Shown here: positions 26,328 to 34,927 of the stretch, piece after piece
How positions within the stretch are numbered: the first letter of the stretch is position 1
How the letters are laid out: each line of letters starts with the position of its first letter
Source of the DNA: Euhalothece natronophila Z-M001
GTDB taxonomy: Bacteria > Cyanobacteriota > Cyanobacteriia > Cyanobacteriales > Rubidibacteraceae
Direction: 5' to 3'
Assembly: GCF_007904085.1 (NCBI RefSeq)
Contig: NZ_CP042327.1
Coordinates: 1-64,000, forward strand
DNA length: 64,000 nt
Notes under the pieces: generated by a model
Seen by the model: only the letters and a program-made list of their open reading frames with translations
What the model was told of the DNA's origin: nothing
Database searches by the model: none
Position numbers and translations under genes: made by a program

Positions 26328-26741
26328 ATGACAAACAATGAAAAAAACCATGTTCACCTTTTAGAGCAATTAAACTTCCGCGAACTCAGAGTTCTAGAGG
26401 CAATTGCCTCCCAAGGAGAATCCGTAACTGCTGATTGGTTAGAGAAAAATCAAATTTTTCCTTATCAAGATCCTACGCAAAATAAACTTTTGCGAAAATT
26501 ATGTAATCTTTTACAGAATCCAGCGGATTTTCCCTTTTTACTCAGACAGAGAACAGGTGAAAACGGTAAGTTTATTTACTGGATCAATCCTGTAATTAGT
26601 CTAAACTCGATTAATTTGGCTATTTCCAAGAAAATGGGATTGTCCGAAGAGGATCAATTAACTCAAAAAAACAGTCAGCAGCAGTTAATTATTGAAAAAT
26701 TAGAGGAGGTGAAAACTTTAGTAAAAACTTATTTGGAGTAG
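26328..26741 (+). CDS. hypothetical protein, winged-helix-like
   Basis: 137 residues, no family recognised. The N-terminal half (LNFRELRVLEAIASQGESVTADWLEKN, then LLRKLCNLLQNPADFPFLLRQR...GKFIYWINP) reads like a winged helix with a two-strand wing. The C-terminal 30 residues form a likely coiled coil (QQQLIIEKLEEVKTLVKTYLE). It has its own strong promoter and a terminator, so it is a monocistronic, well-expressed unit following an XRE repressor. Confidence 0.65.
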   Translation: MTNNEKNHVHLLEQLNFRELRVLEAIASQGESVTADWLEKNQIFPYQDPTQNKLLRKLCNLLQNPADFPFLLRQRTGENGKFIYWINPVISLNSINLAISKKMGLSEEDQLTQKNSQQQLIIEKLEEVKTLVKTYLE

Positions 26742-26784
26742 AATCTAGATCCTACTCCAGATAAGGTAAAAATTTAACGTGGTT

Positions 26785-26814
26785 GAGGTAATTTCAAAAT
26801 TACCTCTTTTTTTT
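26785..26814 (+). terminator. intrinsic terminator
   Basis: GAGGTAATTT pairs perfectly with AAATTACCTC over a two-base loop and is followed by eight T. It closes the 26328 transcription unit. Confidence 0.92.
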
Positions 26815-27239
26815 ATGTACTGAAAGTATTATATCATACCATGTCTTAAAAACGATGCCACAGTCATGGGTGATTAGTTTTCAAACAGCAAAGGACAAAA
26901 ATTTAAGAATATCCCTAATAAGAATGAAAACTGCTAAAAATTAAGTAGCTAATATTAAAACCTATATTCCGCACCCTGAACTGTCACATTGTTCGTTGGG
27001 CAACTGTAGCAAGAGTAATTAATAACAAACAAGCCTGAGACTACAGCAGGTCTCAACTGGATTCATTGGGCATCAGGCTAAAAGCTATATCAACGTTCAA
27101 TCCTCACTTACGCGAGGCTTCGCTGATCCTTTGACTAACTTGCACTTGTTTTTTACTTTATCTAATCTTAGAGTGATGCCAAAAAAGATTGCACTAAATC
27201 ATTTAGGATGAGTAACAAAGCGTCTAAGGAACGAAAGTA
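26815..27239. other. gene-free spacer before the helicase cluster
   Basis: No coding frame. A GAGAC...GTCTC inverted pair lies near 27037-27053. Apart from that, plain AT-rich sequence and a purine-rich lead (GGAACGAAAG) before the 27240 ATG. Confidence 0.5.
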
Positions 27240-30128
27240 ATGACCTTACCAGTTATTATACATCCTGATGTAATAAGTTTTTTTAATAATTCCTCTCAAA
27301 CTGATTTCGGCAATCGTGTATGGAAGTGTATCGATAAACTAAAGAAGCGACAGTTTGATGGTGGATTAAGAGTCAAGAAATTACAAGGAACCACGAAAAG
27401 GGTATGGGAAGCAAGAGTAACTCAAGCTGTTCGTTTGATTTTTACTTATACTAAATCGATACAGGCAGATACTGGAGAGCCACAAGTTTATCTTACCATC
27501 CAGGATCTCTGCTTAGATCATGATGATGTCTCTCGACAAGTCAAAGCAAGACAAAGAACGCCTGATCATCAATGGCTAGATGCAGAAGAACTTGAAACAG
27601 TTGGAAGTTTAGAAACGGAGCGCACTTCTCTTACACCTGATGAGCAATCAGCAATTGATCAAGCAGAAGCAGAAGAGTTACAGATTTCTGAAGAGGTTGT
27701 AGATGAACTCGTCGGAAATATTCAATGGCGAGTAGTGGAATCAGAATCAGAATGGCAACAAGCAATTACAAACCAGGATGTTGATTTACCCCTTAAACTC
27801 ACCCCAGAAGAGTATGAGTTAGTTAATCATTATGGCAATTTATTGTTGTCTGGGAATGCTGGGACAGGGAAAACAACTGTTGGGTTGTATCGGTTGCTAA
27901 AAAGCCTAGAAAACTTACCAGAAGGAAAACGGCTGTATGTTGCGTATAATCCAGTTTTAGTAAAAGAGGCAAAGCAAAAGTTTAATCGGTTAGTTGGAGC
28001 TAAAATTAGCGAAGTTGAATCTTTATTTGAGTTCAAAACAATTCGGGAATTATGCTTAGACATTTTAGAAGAAGCAGGGGAAACTTATTTTGAAGCAAAT
28101 GAAGTAACTTACCAAGCCTTTGATCACCTTTACCGTCGTGCTGAACGTAATCAGTATCCATCAGCTTTAGTCTGGGATGAAATTCGTAGCATTATTAAAG
28201 GTTCATACCTTGAAACTGATCAAAATCTGCTTTCTAAAAACCAGTATAAACAATTAGGAAAGAAAAGATCATCAACAATTTCAACAGATCAACGTCCAAA
28301 AATTTATGAATTAGCAGAGTGGTATCAAAAACAACTAGATACAGATGAACGCTTCGATGAAATTGATTTAGCAAGACAAGTTCTCAAATTAATAAAACAG
28401 GGAACAGGTAATCGCTATGAAATGATTATCTGTGACGAAGTACAAGACTTGACTGAACTACAGCTACATTTACTACTGCAACTGATAACACCCAATGGTC
28501 ATCTGTTTTTTGCCGGAGATTTAAACCAAATCGTTAGTTCCAGTGGGTTTCGATGGAAAGAATTAAAGAGTAAATTATATCGAAATAAGCGTCCTGTTAA
28601 ACAAGAAACATTATATTTTAATTTCCGTAGTGTGGGGTCATTAACCCAGTTAGCAAATCAAGTATTAAAATTAAAATCGCGCTTATTAAACGAAACAGTT
28701 GAACAATCGAACCAAGCTGTTAATAGTTATGGAGAATGGGCCAGATTAATTAATGCCTCATCATCAGAGTTACAACCGACTCTTGAACAGCTTAATCCTG
28801 AAGATGCAATTTTGGTGAGAACAGAAGCAAATAAGGATGAAATATCAGATAAATTTCAATCCAGTTTTGTCTTTACAATCGAGGAAGCAAAAGGTCTAGA
28901 ATTTGATACCGTTTTCTTAGTTGAGTTTTTCCAGGTTAATTCAAATTTATGGCAAAAGGTTTTAGAAGGGAAAGGAACCTTAAAAGATAAAGAGAAACCG
29001 GCATTAAGGCGAGAATTAAACTTGCTTTATGTTGCAATCACCCGCACTCGTCGAATTTTGAATATTTGGGAGACTCAGCTGTCTTCTCTTTGGACTCAGG
29101 AAGAAGTGGATAGTTTTACTGAACAAATTGAGCCAGAATCAGTAAGAGAGGTACGAATTGAACCGACTGCTGAGATGTGGAAAGAGCGAGGTTTATATTA
29201 CTTAGAAGCTAAGTTTTATCGTCAGGCTATAGAGTGCTTTAAGTTTTCAGGCGACTTTCAACTACAGCGACAAAGTGAAGCTAAATTATTCTTACAGGAA
29301 GGAAAAGAAAGCGAAGCAATTGAGATTTTTGTGGAACTAGGAAATCATGAGAAAGTTGCACAATTATTTGAAAAGCAAAAGCAGTGGGAAAAAGCTGCTG
29401 AACAATATAATTTAGCAGGGCTGGAAGAAAAAGTTACTGAATGTAGAGAAAAAAATCAACAAAAACATAATTTAAATAATAATACAAATAAAAAGTCATA
29501 TTTTAAAAGAAAAAGAAAAAGTAAAATAATTAATAAATCTAAAATAGACACTAAGGAGCAACAAAGTGCTATATATATAGATACTATTTTCCTAAACCAA
29601 GCTCTTTTTTATACAGGTCAAGTGTATCAAAAACTACATCCAAATCTCTTCTCAAAAAATGAATGGAGCAAGAAATTAAATGTGATGAATATTTCGGAAT
29701 TAGTCCCATTTTTAATTGAATATATAAGTCCTGAGCATCCGAATTATAAATGGCCTGGATTAAGTAGTGATAAAAGGATTGATGTATTTGCTTTTAAATG
29801 TTCAGAAGTTTGGGGACAAATAACTGTAGATCCTGATCAATTTTCTGTAAATGATAAAGAATGTCGTATTCAACTGTTTGAAGTAGATTTAGTAGCACCT
29901 TCAATTCAATCACATATCGTCAAAAATATCCAACAATATAAAGGTATTTGCATAGTAGGTAATGATTTATTATATGATATTATGATCAAACAAGGTATAG
30001 AAAAAGGATTTTCCTTTAGCAGGTATAAAAGTCATCACATGGAAGATAAAATTACAGCTCAAGTGCCTTTTCAATATATAGCATATCCGATTGGGCGAAG
30101 CTGGGGATTACAAAGCTATGAACTTTGA
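27240..30128 (+). CDS. UvrD-like helicase with RelE-like N-terminus and TPR-like C-terminal half
   Basis: 962 residues. Residues 1-75 (VIIHPDVISFF...GGLRVKKLQGTTKRVWEARVTQAVRLIFTY) look like a RelE/ParE-type fold. A superfamily 1 helicase follows: LLSGNAGTGKTTVGL (about 203), IICDEVQDLTELQL (about 396), FAGDLNQIV, and LLYVAITRTRR (about 596). Residues 640-745 carry repeats of WKERGLYYLEAKFYRQAIECFK type, a TPR-like region. The last 170 residues are an unrecognised domain after a basic Asn/Lys linker. UvrD-like enzymes with toxin-like heads are found in defence islands. It leads a two-gene plus-strand unit. Confidence 0.75.
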   Translation: MTLPVIIHPDVISFFNNSSQTDFGNRVWKCIDKLKKRQFDGGLRVKKLQGTTKRVWEARVTQAVRLIFTYTKSIQADTGEPQVYLTIQDLCLDHDDVSRQVKARQRTPDHQWLDAEELETVGSLETERTSLTPDEQSAIDQAEAEELQISEEVVDELVGNIQWRVVESESEWQQAITNQDVDLPLKLTPEEYELVNHYGNLLLSGNAGTGKTTVGLYRLLKSLENLPEGKRLYVAYNPVLVKEAKQKFNRLVGAKISEVESLFEFKTIRELCLDILEEAGETYFEANEVTYQAFDHLYRRAERNQYPSALVWDEIRSIIKGSYLETDQNLLSKNQYKQLGKKRSSTISTDQRPKIYELAEWYQKQLDTDERFDEIDLARQVLKLIKQGTGNRYEMIICDEVQDLTELQLHLLLQLITPNGHLFFAGDLNQIVSSSGFRWKELKSKLYRNKRPVKQETLYFNFRSVGSLTQLANQVLKLKSRLLNETVEQSNQAVNSYGEWARLINASSSELQPTLEQLNPEDAILVRTEANKDEISDKFQSSFVFTIEEAKGLEFDTVFLVEFFQVNSNLWQKVLEGKGTLKDKEKPALRRELNLLYVAITRTRRILNIWETQLSSLWTQEEVDSFTEQIEPESVREVRIEPTAEMWKERGLYYLEAKFYRQAIECFKFSGDFQLQRQSEAKLFLQEGKESEAIEIFVELGNHEKVAQLFEKQKQWEKAAEQYNLAGLEEKVTECREKNQQKHNLNNNTNKKSYFKRKRKSKIINKSKIDTKEQQSAIYIDTIFLNQALFYTGQVYQKLHPNLFSKNEWSKKLNVMNISELVPFLIEYISPEHPNYKWPGLSSDKRIDVFAFKCSEVWGQITVDPDQFSVNDKECRIQLFEVDLVAPSIQSHIVKNIQQYKGICIVGNDLLYDIMIKQGIEKGFSFSRYKSHHMEDKITAQVPFQYIAYPIGRSWGLQSYEL

Positions 30129-30186
30129 AAATTTCCATAATCTAAAAATATACTAATATCATTATTCAATTCAAAGTAAGTTAGTT

Positions 30187-32079
30187 ATGGCTATAACTAT
30201 TCCTTCCTCTATTCCAAACAAAGCTAGTGCAGGAGAAAAGAGATTATTTAACGTTCTTGCTAACAATCTTCCTGATACATTTCGAGTTTGGTATGAACCA
30301 TTTATTAACGAACGCCGTCCTGATTTCATTATCCTTGGACCTGAATTTGGTTTGCTAGTAATTGAAGTCAAAGGATGGTACGGATCTCAAATTGTCAAAG
30401 CTAATGCAGACTCTTTTGAAATCTTACCAAGAAATCAAGACATCAATACCCCTCAACTTCATCAATCTCCTTTACGTCAGGGAAGAAACTACTTAGATTC
30501 TTTATCACAAAACCTAGAAACTTATAAAGTATTACTTCAACAAAAAGGTCGATATCAGGGACACTTAGCTTTTCCAGTTGGAGTAGGGGTAGTTATGTCC
30601 AATTTGAGTCAAAAGCAAGCATCAGAATTAGCGTTGGAAGAGATTCTACCTTTCCCTACTGTTGCTTATAGTGATGAGTTAAGGGAATGGGAAACAATAG
30701 ATAGCGAAGCTCTCATCCAACGCCTTGAGCAAATGTTAATTACTCGCTTTTCTTTTTCTCCGCTCACTGAAGATCAAATCAGTACCATTAAAGGAGTTAT
30801 TTATCCAGAGATAGTGATTGGTTCTAAATCAGCTTCTCCACAAAGTATTCCTGGTGGGGTTTCTCCTCTTCCGAATCATCTTATTCTTTCCACCCTTGAT
30901 GCAAAACAAGAAGCACTTGCGAAGTCAATTGGAGGCGGTCATCGTATCTTCTTTGGAGTTTCTGGTTCTGGCAAAACACTGTTATTACTATCTCGCGCAA
31001 AAATGCTTGTGCAACAAAATAGTCAAGCTCGTATTTTAGTGTTATGTTTTAATATCAGTTTAAGTTCAATGCTACGCTCAATTTTAGACCAAGCCTCTGA
31101 TGATAACCGAGCAATTGAAGTTCATCATTTCCACGCTTGGGCAAAAGAAGTTGTCGGAAAACCTATCACTAGCAAGTCGGGAGTAAATTATGATGAATAT
31201 GTAGGACAGCAAATATTAGAGAATTTAAGGAGTTATCCTCAACAGCAAAAGTGGGATGCCATATTAATTGATGAAGCCCACACTTTTCTTCCGATTTGGT
31301 TTCAATGTTGTGTTCAAGCTCTAAAAGATCCAGAAAATGGAGATTTGATGATCGTAGCTGATGGAAGCCAAAGCATTTACAAGCGTTCTGATTTTACTTG
31401 GAAATCAGTTGGAATTAAGGCACAAGGACGTACGATCAGCAAAAAATTCGATCTAGACCGTAACTATCGTAATACAAAAGAGATTTTGACTGCTGCTTGG
31501 AGTATTTTACAAACTGGACCCAAAGTAGCTCAAAACTCAGATTCAGATGAGATAACATTTCCAATTGTTGAGCCTAGTCAAGCGCTACGTCAAGGAAAAC
31601 TCCCTCAGATTGATTCCTTAAGTTCCAAAATTTCTTTAGAAACAACAGTGGCTCAAAAAGTTAAGACTCAATTAGATGCAGGATATAATGAGTCAGAAAT
31701 AGCAATTATTTATCGTAAAGCTAGTGAACAACAGTTGAAACAACTACAAAATGAATTACAAGAAGTTGGAATAGAGTTTTTTTGGGTGTCGAAAAATCAA
31801 AAAAACAAAGCCAATTATAGGATTGAGAAACCCGGAATTCGCTTAATTACAACTCTCTCTTGTTTAGGGCTAGAGTTTGAAGTAGTTCTAATTCCGTGGA
31901 TGGAAAACTTTTCTGATTGTAGTAAGCGTACTGAAGGAGCCACTTTAGCAAGAAGAGAACTTTATGTTGCTATGACGCGGGCTAAGCAAGAATTATACTT
32001 ATTCAGTTCTCAAAAAAATCATTTTCTCCAAGAGCTTGAAAATAGTAATTGTTTTAACGTTACTTCTAGTAATTCTTGA
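30187..32079 (+). CDS. NERD nuclease-UvrD helicase fusion (copy A)
   Basis: 630 residues. The NERD domain has EKRLFNVLANNLPDTFRVWYEP, RRPDFIILGPEFGLLVIEVKGW (about 38-60), giving the D...E-x-K core of a nuclease. The helicase part shows FGVSGSGKTLLLL (about 255), LIDEAHTFLP (about 360), VADGSQSIYKRS and LYVAMTRAKQELYLF (about 592). NERD-UvrD proteins include the anti-phage Nhi type. It follows the 27240 helicase by 58 bases on the same strand and faces the kinase operon tail to tail. It is a distant paralogue of 34928-36850. Confidence 0.85.
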   Translation: MAITIPSSIPNKASAGEKRLFNVLANNLPDTFRVWYEPFINERRPDFIILGPEFGLLVIEVKGWYGSQIVKANADSFEILPRNQDINTPQLHQSPLRQGRNYLDSLSQNLETYKVLLQQKGRYQGHLAFPVGVGVVMSNLSQKQASELALEEILPFPTVAYSDELREWETIDSEALIQRLEQMLITRFSFSPLTEDQISTIKGVIYPEIVIGSKSASPQSIPGGVSPLPNHLILSTLDAKQEALAKSIGGGHRIFFGVSGSGKTLLLLSRAKMLVQQNSQARILVLCFNISLSSMLRSILDQASDDNRAIEVHHFHAWAKEVVGKPITSKSGVNYDEYVGQQILENLRSYPQQQKWDAILIDEAHTFLPIWFQCCVQALKDPENGDLMIVADGSQSIYKRSDFTWKSVGIKAQGRTISKKFDLDRNYRNTKEILTAAWSILQTGPKVAQNSDSDEITFPIVEPSQALRQGKLPQIDSLSSKISLETTVAQKVKTQLDAGYNESEIAIIYRKASEQQLKQLQNELQEVGIEFFWVSKNQKNKANYRIEKPGIRLITTLSCLGLEFEVVLIPWMENFSDCSKRTEGATLARRELYVAMTRAKQELYLFSSQKNHFLQELENSNCFNVTSSNS

Positions 32080-32191
32080 AATTATGAGGTACAATATTAA
32101 GTAAAAATTGGTAAAATTCTCTTAGAGGTCGTTATCGTTCGTTATTGCCTCTATTACTGCTATAGTACTCTTAGTCACAGTTCGGTACAAC

Positions 32192-32788
32192 TTACAACTC
32201 ATCAAGTCCAAATTGAGACAAATAAAAAGAATGCTTTTCGCGATCTTTTGCTATTGATCCCGTCGTCGTAGGGAAAACGCGATCGTCGTTTCCTTCCCAA
32301 AACGACATCCCAAAATCAATTAACCACACTTGCCAATTTTGCTGTTGGTCTAAATTCACTAAAATATTTTTGAGATGAGGATCAGCATGAACCGCTCCCC
32401 TTGACCAAAAATCAGCAAATACTTCTTCTTTCAAGTCTAAAATATGTTTCATCACAAACTTGGGAACAATTCCCTCTAGATAAGCATTGGCGACTTCTTC
32501 TAATTGCACACTATGCTGAATTTCGTCCATCACTAAGGTCGCTTCTGGCGTGAACCCCAGCCCCCAATCTTCATGCGGTTGCGGCATTTTCCGAAAGCCA
32601 GAGTCCCAAAGTTCTCGCATTAAATGATATTCTCGTTCGACAAATTGATAGCCTTTTTTATCAGCTTTCGCCACTAATCCTGGAGTTAATAATAGTAAAT
32701 CTGCTGTTCCCCCTGTAGCAAACCGTTCTTGAATGGTTTGACGAGAAAGTAAGTGATTGTAGAGAGTTACTAATTCTTGATTAAACAT
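32192..32788 (-). CDS. compact kinase-like protein 1 of 3
   Basis: A 198-residue small kinase fold. The catalytic loop is VHADPHLKNILV (H134, D136, N141), the metal site is WLIDFG (157-160), and a candidate ATP lysine lies in LVAKADKKG (K41) with EREYHLMREL as helix C. The glycine loop is reduced to ATGGTAD. This is the RIO/Kdo/ABC1-like minimal kinase layout. It is the last of three tandem paralogues that all begin MF and carry an ERF/DRF motif. Substrate unknown; protein or small-molecule phosphorylation are both possible. Confidence 0.75.
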   Translation of the reverse strand: MFNQELVTLYNHLLSRQTIQERFATGGTADLLLLTPGLVAKADKKGYQFVEREYHLMRELWDSGFRKMPQPHEDWGLGFTPEATLVMDEIQHSVQLEEVANAYLEGIVPKFVMKHILDLKEEVFADFWSRGAVHADPHLKNILVNLDQQQNWQVWLIDFGMSFWEGNDDRVFPTTTGSIAKDREKHSFYLSQFGLDEL

Positions 32789-32838
32789 GGCGATTATCTA
32801 ATATTTATTTAGGCTGAATGGTAAAATTAAAGGTAAGT

Positions 32839-33378
32839 TTATGACAAAGCACTAACTCCATAGTGTTCAAGAAATATTTGTAATCTTGAGCGATCAATTT
32901 GATAATCGCCACCGAAAAATGTTGCCCCAAAATCAATAATCCACACTTTCCATGCGCCTTGGATATCTTTGCCAATTAAAATATTATTTGCGTGTAAATC
33001 TCCATGGACTGCTTCTTTACTCCAAAATTCACTTAACACTTTCTGTAGAAGCTCTATAATATGAGTAGTGCAAGCCTCAGAAATCTGACCTCTTTGATAA
33101 AGTGATAAAAACTCTTGAAGAGGGACACCATCTTGAATTTCTTCCATCAGAATAGAGTTCTTATCTTTGCTAATTCCTAGAGGCTTAGGCATGGAGTGAA
33201 AACCTTTTCTCCAAAGAGCAACCATTGTCTCATATTCAAACTTGAGATCAAATTCTATTTTAGTTACTTTTCTCACTTTTCCAGGAAGATAAGGATAAAT
33301 ATAGGCACAGCCTCCTAAGTTAAATCGTTCTTGTTTGGAGCTATTAAAAACTAAGTTGATATATTCTTTTTGAAACAT
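32839..33378 (-). CDS. compact kinase-like protein 2 of 3
   Basis: About 179 residues when started at the MFQKEY methionine (33378). I prefer this over the 20-residue longer frame because all three paralogues then begin with MF. The catalytic loop is VHGDLHANNILIG, the metal site WIIDFGATF, the reduced glycine loop NLGGCAY, with a lysine pair in VRKVTK. All expected catalytic residues are present. It lies 46 bases after kinase 3 and 50 bases before kinase 1, in one operon. Confidence 0.75.
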   Translation of the reverse strand: MFQKEYINLVFNSSKQERFNLGGCAYIYPYLPGKVRKVTKIEFDLKFEYETMVALWRKGFHSMPKPLGISKDKNSILMEEIQDGVPLQEFLSLYQRGQISEACTTHIIELLQKVLSEFWSKEAVHGDLHANNILIGKDIQGAWKVWIIDFGATFFGGDYQIDRSRLQIFLEHYGVSALS

Positions 33379-33424
33379 AATAGGGGATAGGATAAGTTGA
33401 TTAATAGTTGAAAAAGAAATCGTC

Positions 33425-33946
33425 TTAGAGATCGTCAAAGAAGCGTCTCATCTGTGTTTTATCTTTCTCGGGATCTCCTTGAAGAGACGTTCCAAAATCA
33501 ATGAGCCATACTCGCCAGTTCCCTACTTGGTCAACTCCAATCAGGATGTTGTTGGTGTGTAAATCATTATGAGCAAATCCAGTTGCCCAGAAACGTTCCA
33601 ACACTTCTCTCAAAATATCCAAAATGTGTTTGAAGAGAAACTTAGGGATTTCTCCTGCTTCTACTAAGGTCAGTAGCTCCTCTAAAGGAGTTCCATAGAG
33701 AATTTCTGCCATGACAATGGAATCCCCATCGTCTTTTAATTGGATTGGTTTAGGCATATCATGAAAGCCTGCTTCCCAAAGCGACAGCATCACCGCATAT
33801 TCCTGTTCCAGCCCAAAGTTAGAGTTTGTGGTTTTCTTCACGGTTCCGGGCCAACTCAGAGTTACGTCGCTCCAATACCCTTGTTCAAATCGGTCTTTGA
33901 TGGGACAGTTAAATGCTAGTTTGGTATAAAGATTTTCGTCAAACAT
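33425..33946 (-). CDS. compact kinase-like protein 3 of 3
   Basis: 173 residues. Catalytic loop AHNDLHTNNILIG, metal site WLIDFGTSL, helix C text LEQEYAVMLSLWEAGFHDMP almost matching the other two. It is first in the kinase series, 30 bases after the unknown 287-residue gene. The G-to-N change in the HxDLH loop (HND) is tolerated in RIO/ABC1-like kinases. Three adjacent copies of a sub-200-residue kinase are rare. Confidence 0.75.
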   Translation of the reverse strand: MFDENLYTKLAFNCPIKDRFEQGYWSDVTLSWPGTVKKTTNSNFGLEQEYAVMLSLWEAGFHDMPKPIQLKDDGDSIVMAEILYGTPLEELLTLVEAGEIPKFLFKHILDILREVLERFWATGFAHNDLHTNNILIGVDQVGNWRVWLIDFGTSLQGDPEKDKTQMRRFFDDL

Positions 33947-33976
33947 TTCCTTGATTTTTACTAAGATAAGTGAGGG

Positions 33977-34840
33977 TCAGTCCTCACATTCTTCTAAATT
34001 GATATCATTAATTGCTTTGACAATAATATTGGCAATTTCTGGCGTTAACTCATATTTAATTCCGTCTTCTTCGTGAATAATAAATCCTTGAACATAAATA
34101 TAATTTTGGTAGATAGTTGCAATTTTAGTTCTTGGACGAAACATAGTTCTTGCACGAAACACCCAAATTGAAAGTTCATTGCTTCCCAAAGTCGTAGCTC
34201 TGAGTGATCCTTTTCCTCCCAAGGGCAAAGCATAATGGCAAGTAAGTCTGGTTGTTCTCTTGCCTTGAGTTTTCTCTAAGAATTTTTGAATAAATCTAGA
34301 ATTATCTTGTTCAATAATTATTTCAGGGCGATTGCCTCCCAATCCAGATGATTCAATTATTTTGGTAAATCTATCAACAGGATTAAAAAACTCTCCCTCA
34401 TAATATTCAGGATAATCTTTAATTAATCGCCAAAGTTCATTGGTGTATAAATGTTCTTTATTGACGAGATTCAGCATTTTAGGGAAGCTGGTAAAATTTC
34501 CTTGACCATCAACATAAGCAATATAGGTATCGGCTCGTCCATCACAAATAAAGCCTAAATGATCAAAAAATCTGAACCAGACTGTATCTTTATACAAACA
34601 TAAAAAACAATAAGGATGTTGTTGCGCCCATTGCTTTAAGCTCCTCTTTCCGCCACGCACTAAGTAAAAAAAATCGTTTAAACTCATGGTATCTAGGGCT
34701 TTTCTTAAGTCGGGCGCAATGGTAAGCCGTAACTCATAGAATGGGTAAAGCTCATTGTTATCACTCCGTCGCATAAACTCTAATTGGCAATGGCATTGAT
34801 TCGTTTCTAATTGAACTGTTTTTTCTGTGGTGGCTTTCAT
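33977..34840 (-). CDS. unknown protein in the helicase-kinase cluster
   Basis: 287 residues, no family recognised. It is mixed alpha/beta and rich in aromatic residues: YPFYELRLTIAPDLRKAL, FYLVRGGKRSLKQWAQQHPYCFLCLYKDTVWFRFFDHLGF, then LPLGGKGSLRATTLGSNELSIWVFRART. No membrane segment or known active site. It lies between the NERD-UvrD gene (88 bases upstream) and the first kinase (30 bases downstream) on the same strand, so it is likely co-expressed and may be the sensor or substrate of the kinases. Confidence 0.6.
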   Translation of the reverse strand: MKATTEKTVQLETNQCHCQLEFMRRSDNNELYPFYELRLTIAPDLRKALDTMSLNDFFYLVRGGKRSLKQWAQQHPYCFLCLYKDTVWFRFFDHLGFICDGRADTYIAYVDGQGNFTSFPKMLNLVNKEHLYTNELWRLIKDYPEYYEGEFFNPVDRFTKIIESSGLGGNRPEIIIEQDNSRFIQKFLEKTQGKRTTRLTCHYALPLGGKGSLRATTLGSNELSIWVFRARTMFRPRTKIATIYQNYIYVQGFIIHEEDGIKYELTPEIANIIVKAINDINLEECED

Positions 34841-34927
34841 AATGAAATAAAATGTGTGTAGTAACTTGCAACTTTCACAATTAAAATAACTATTGGTTTT
34901 GGCAAAAGATGAATGATTTTAGGTTAA

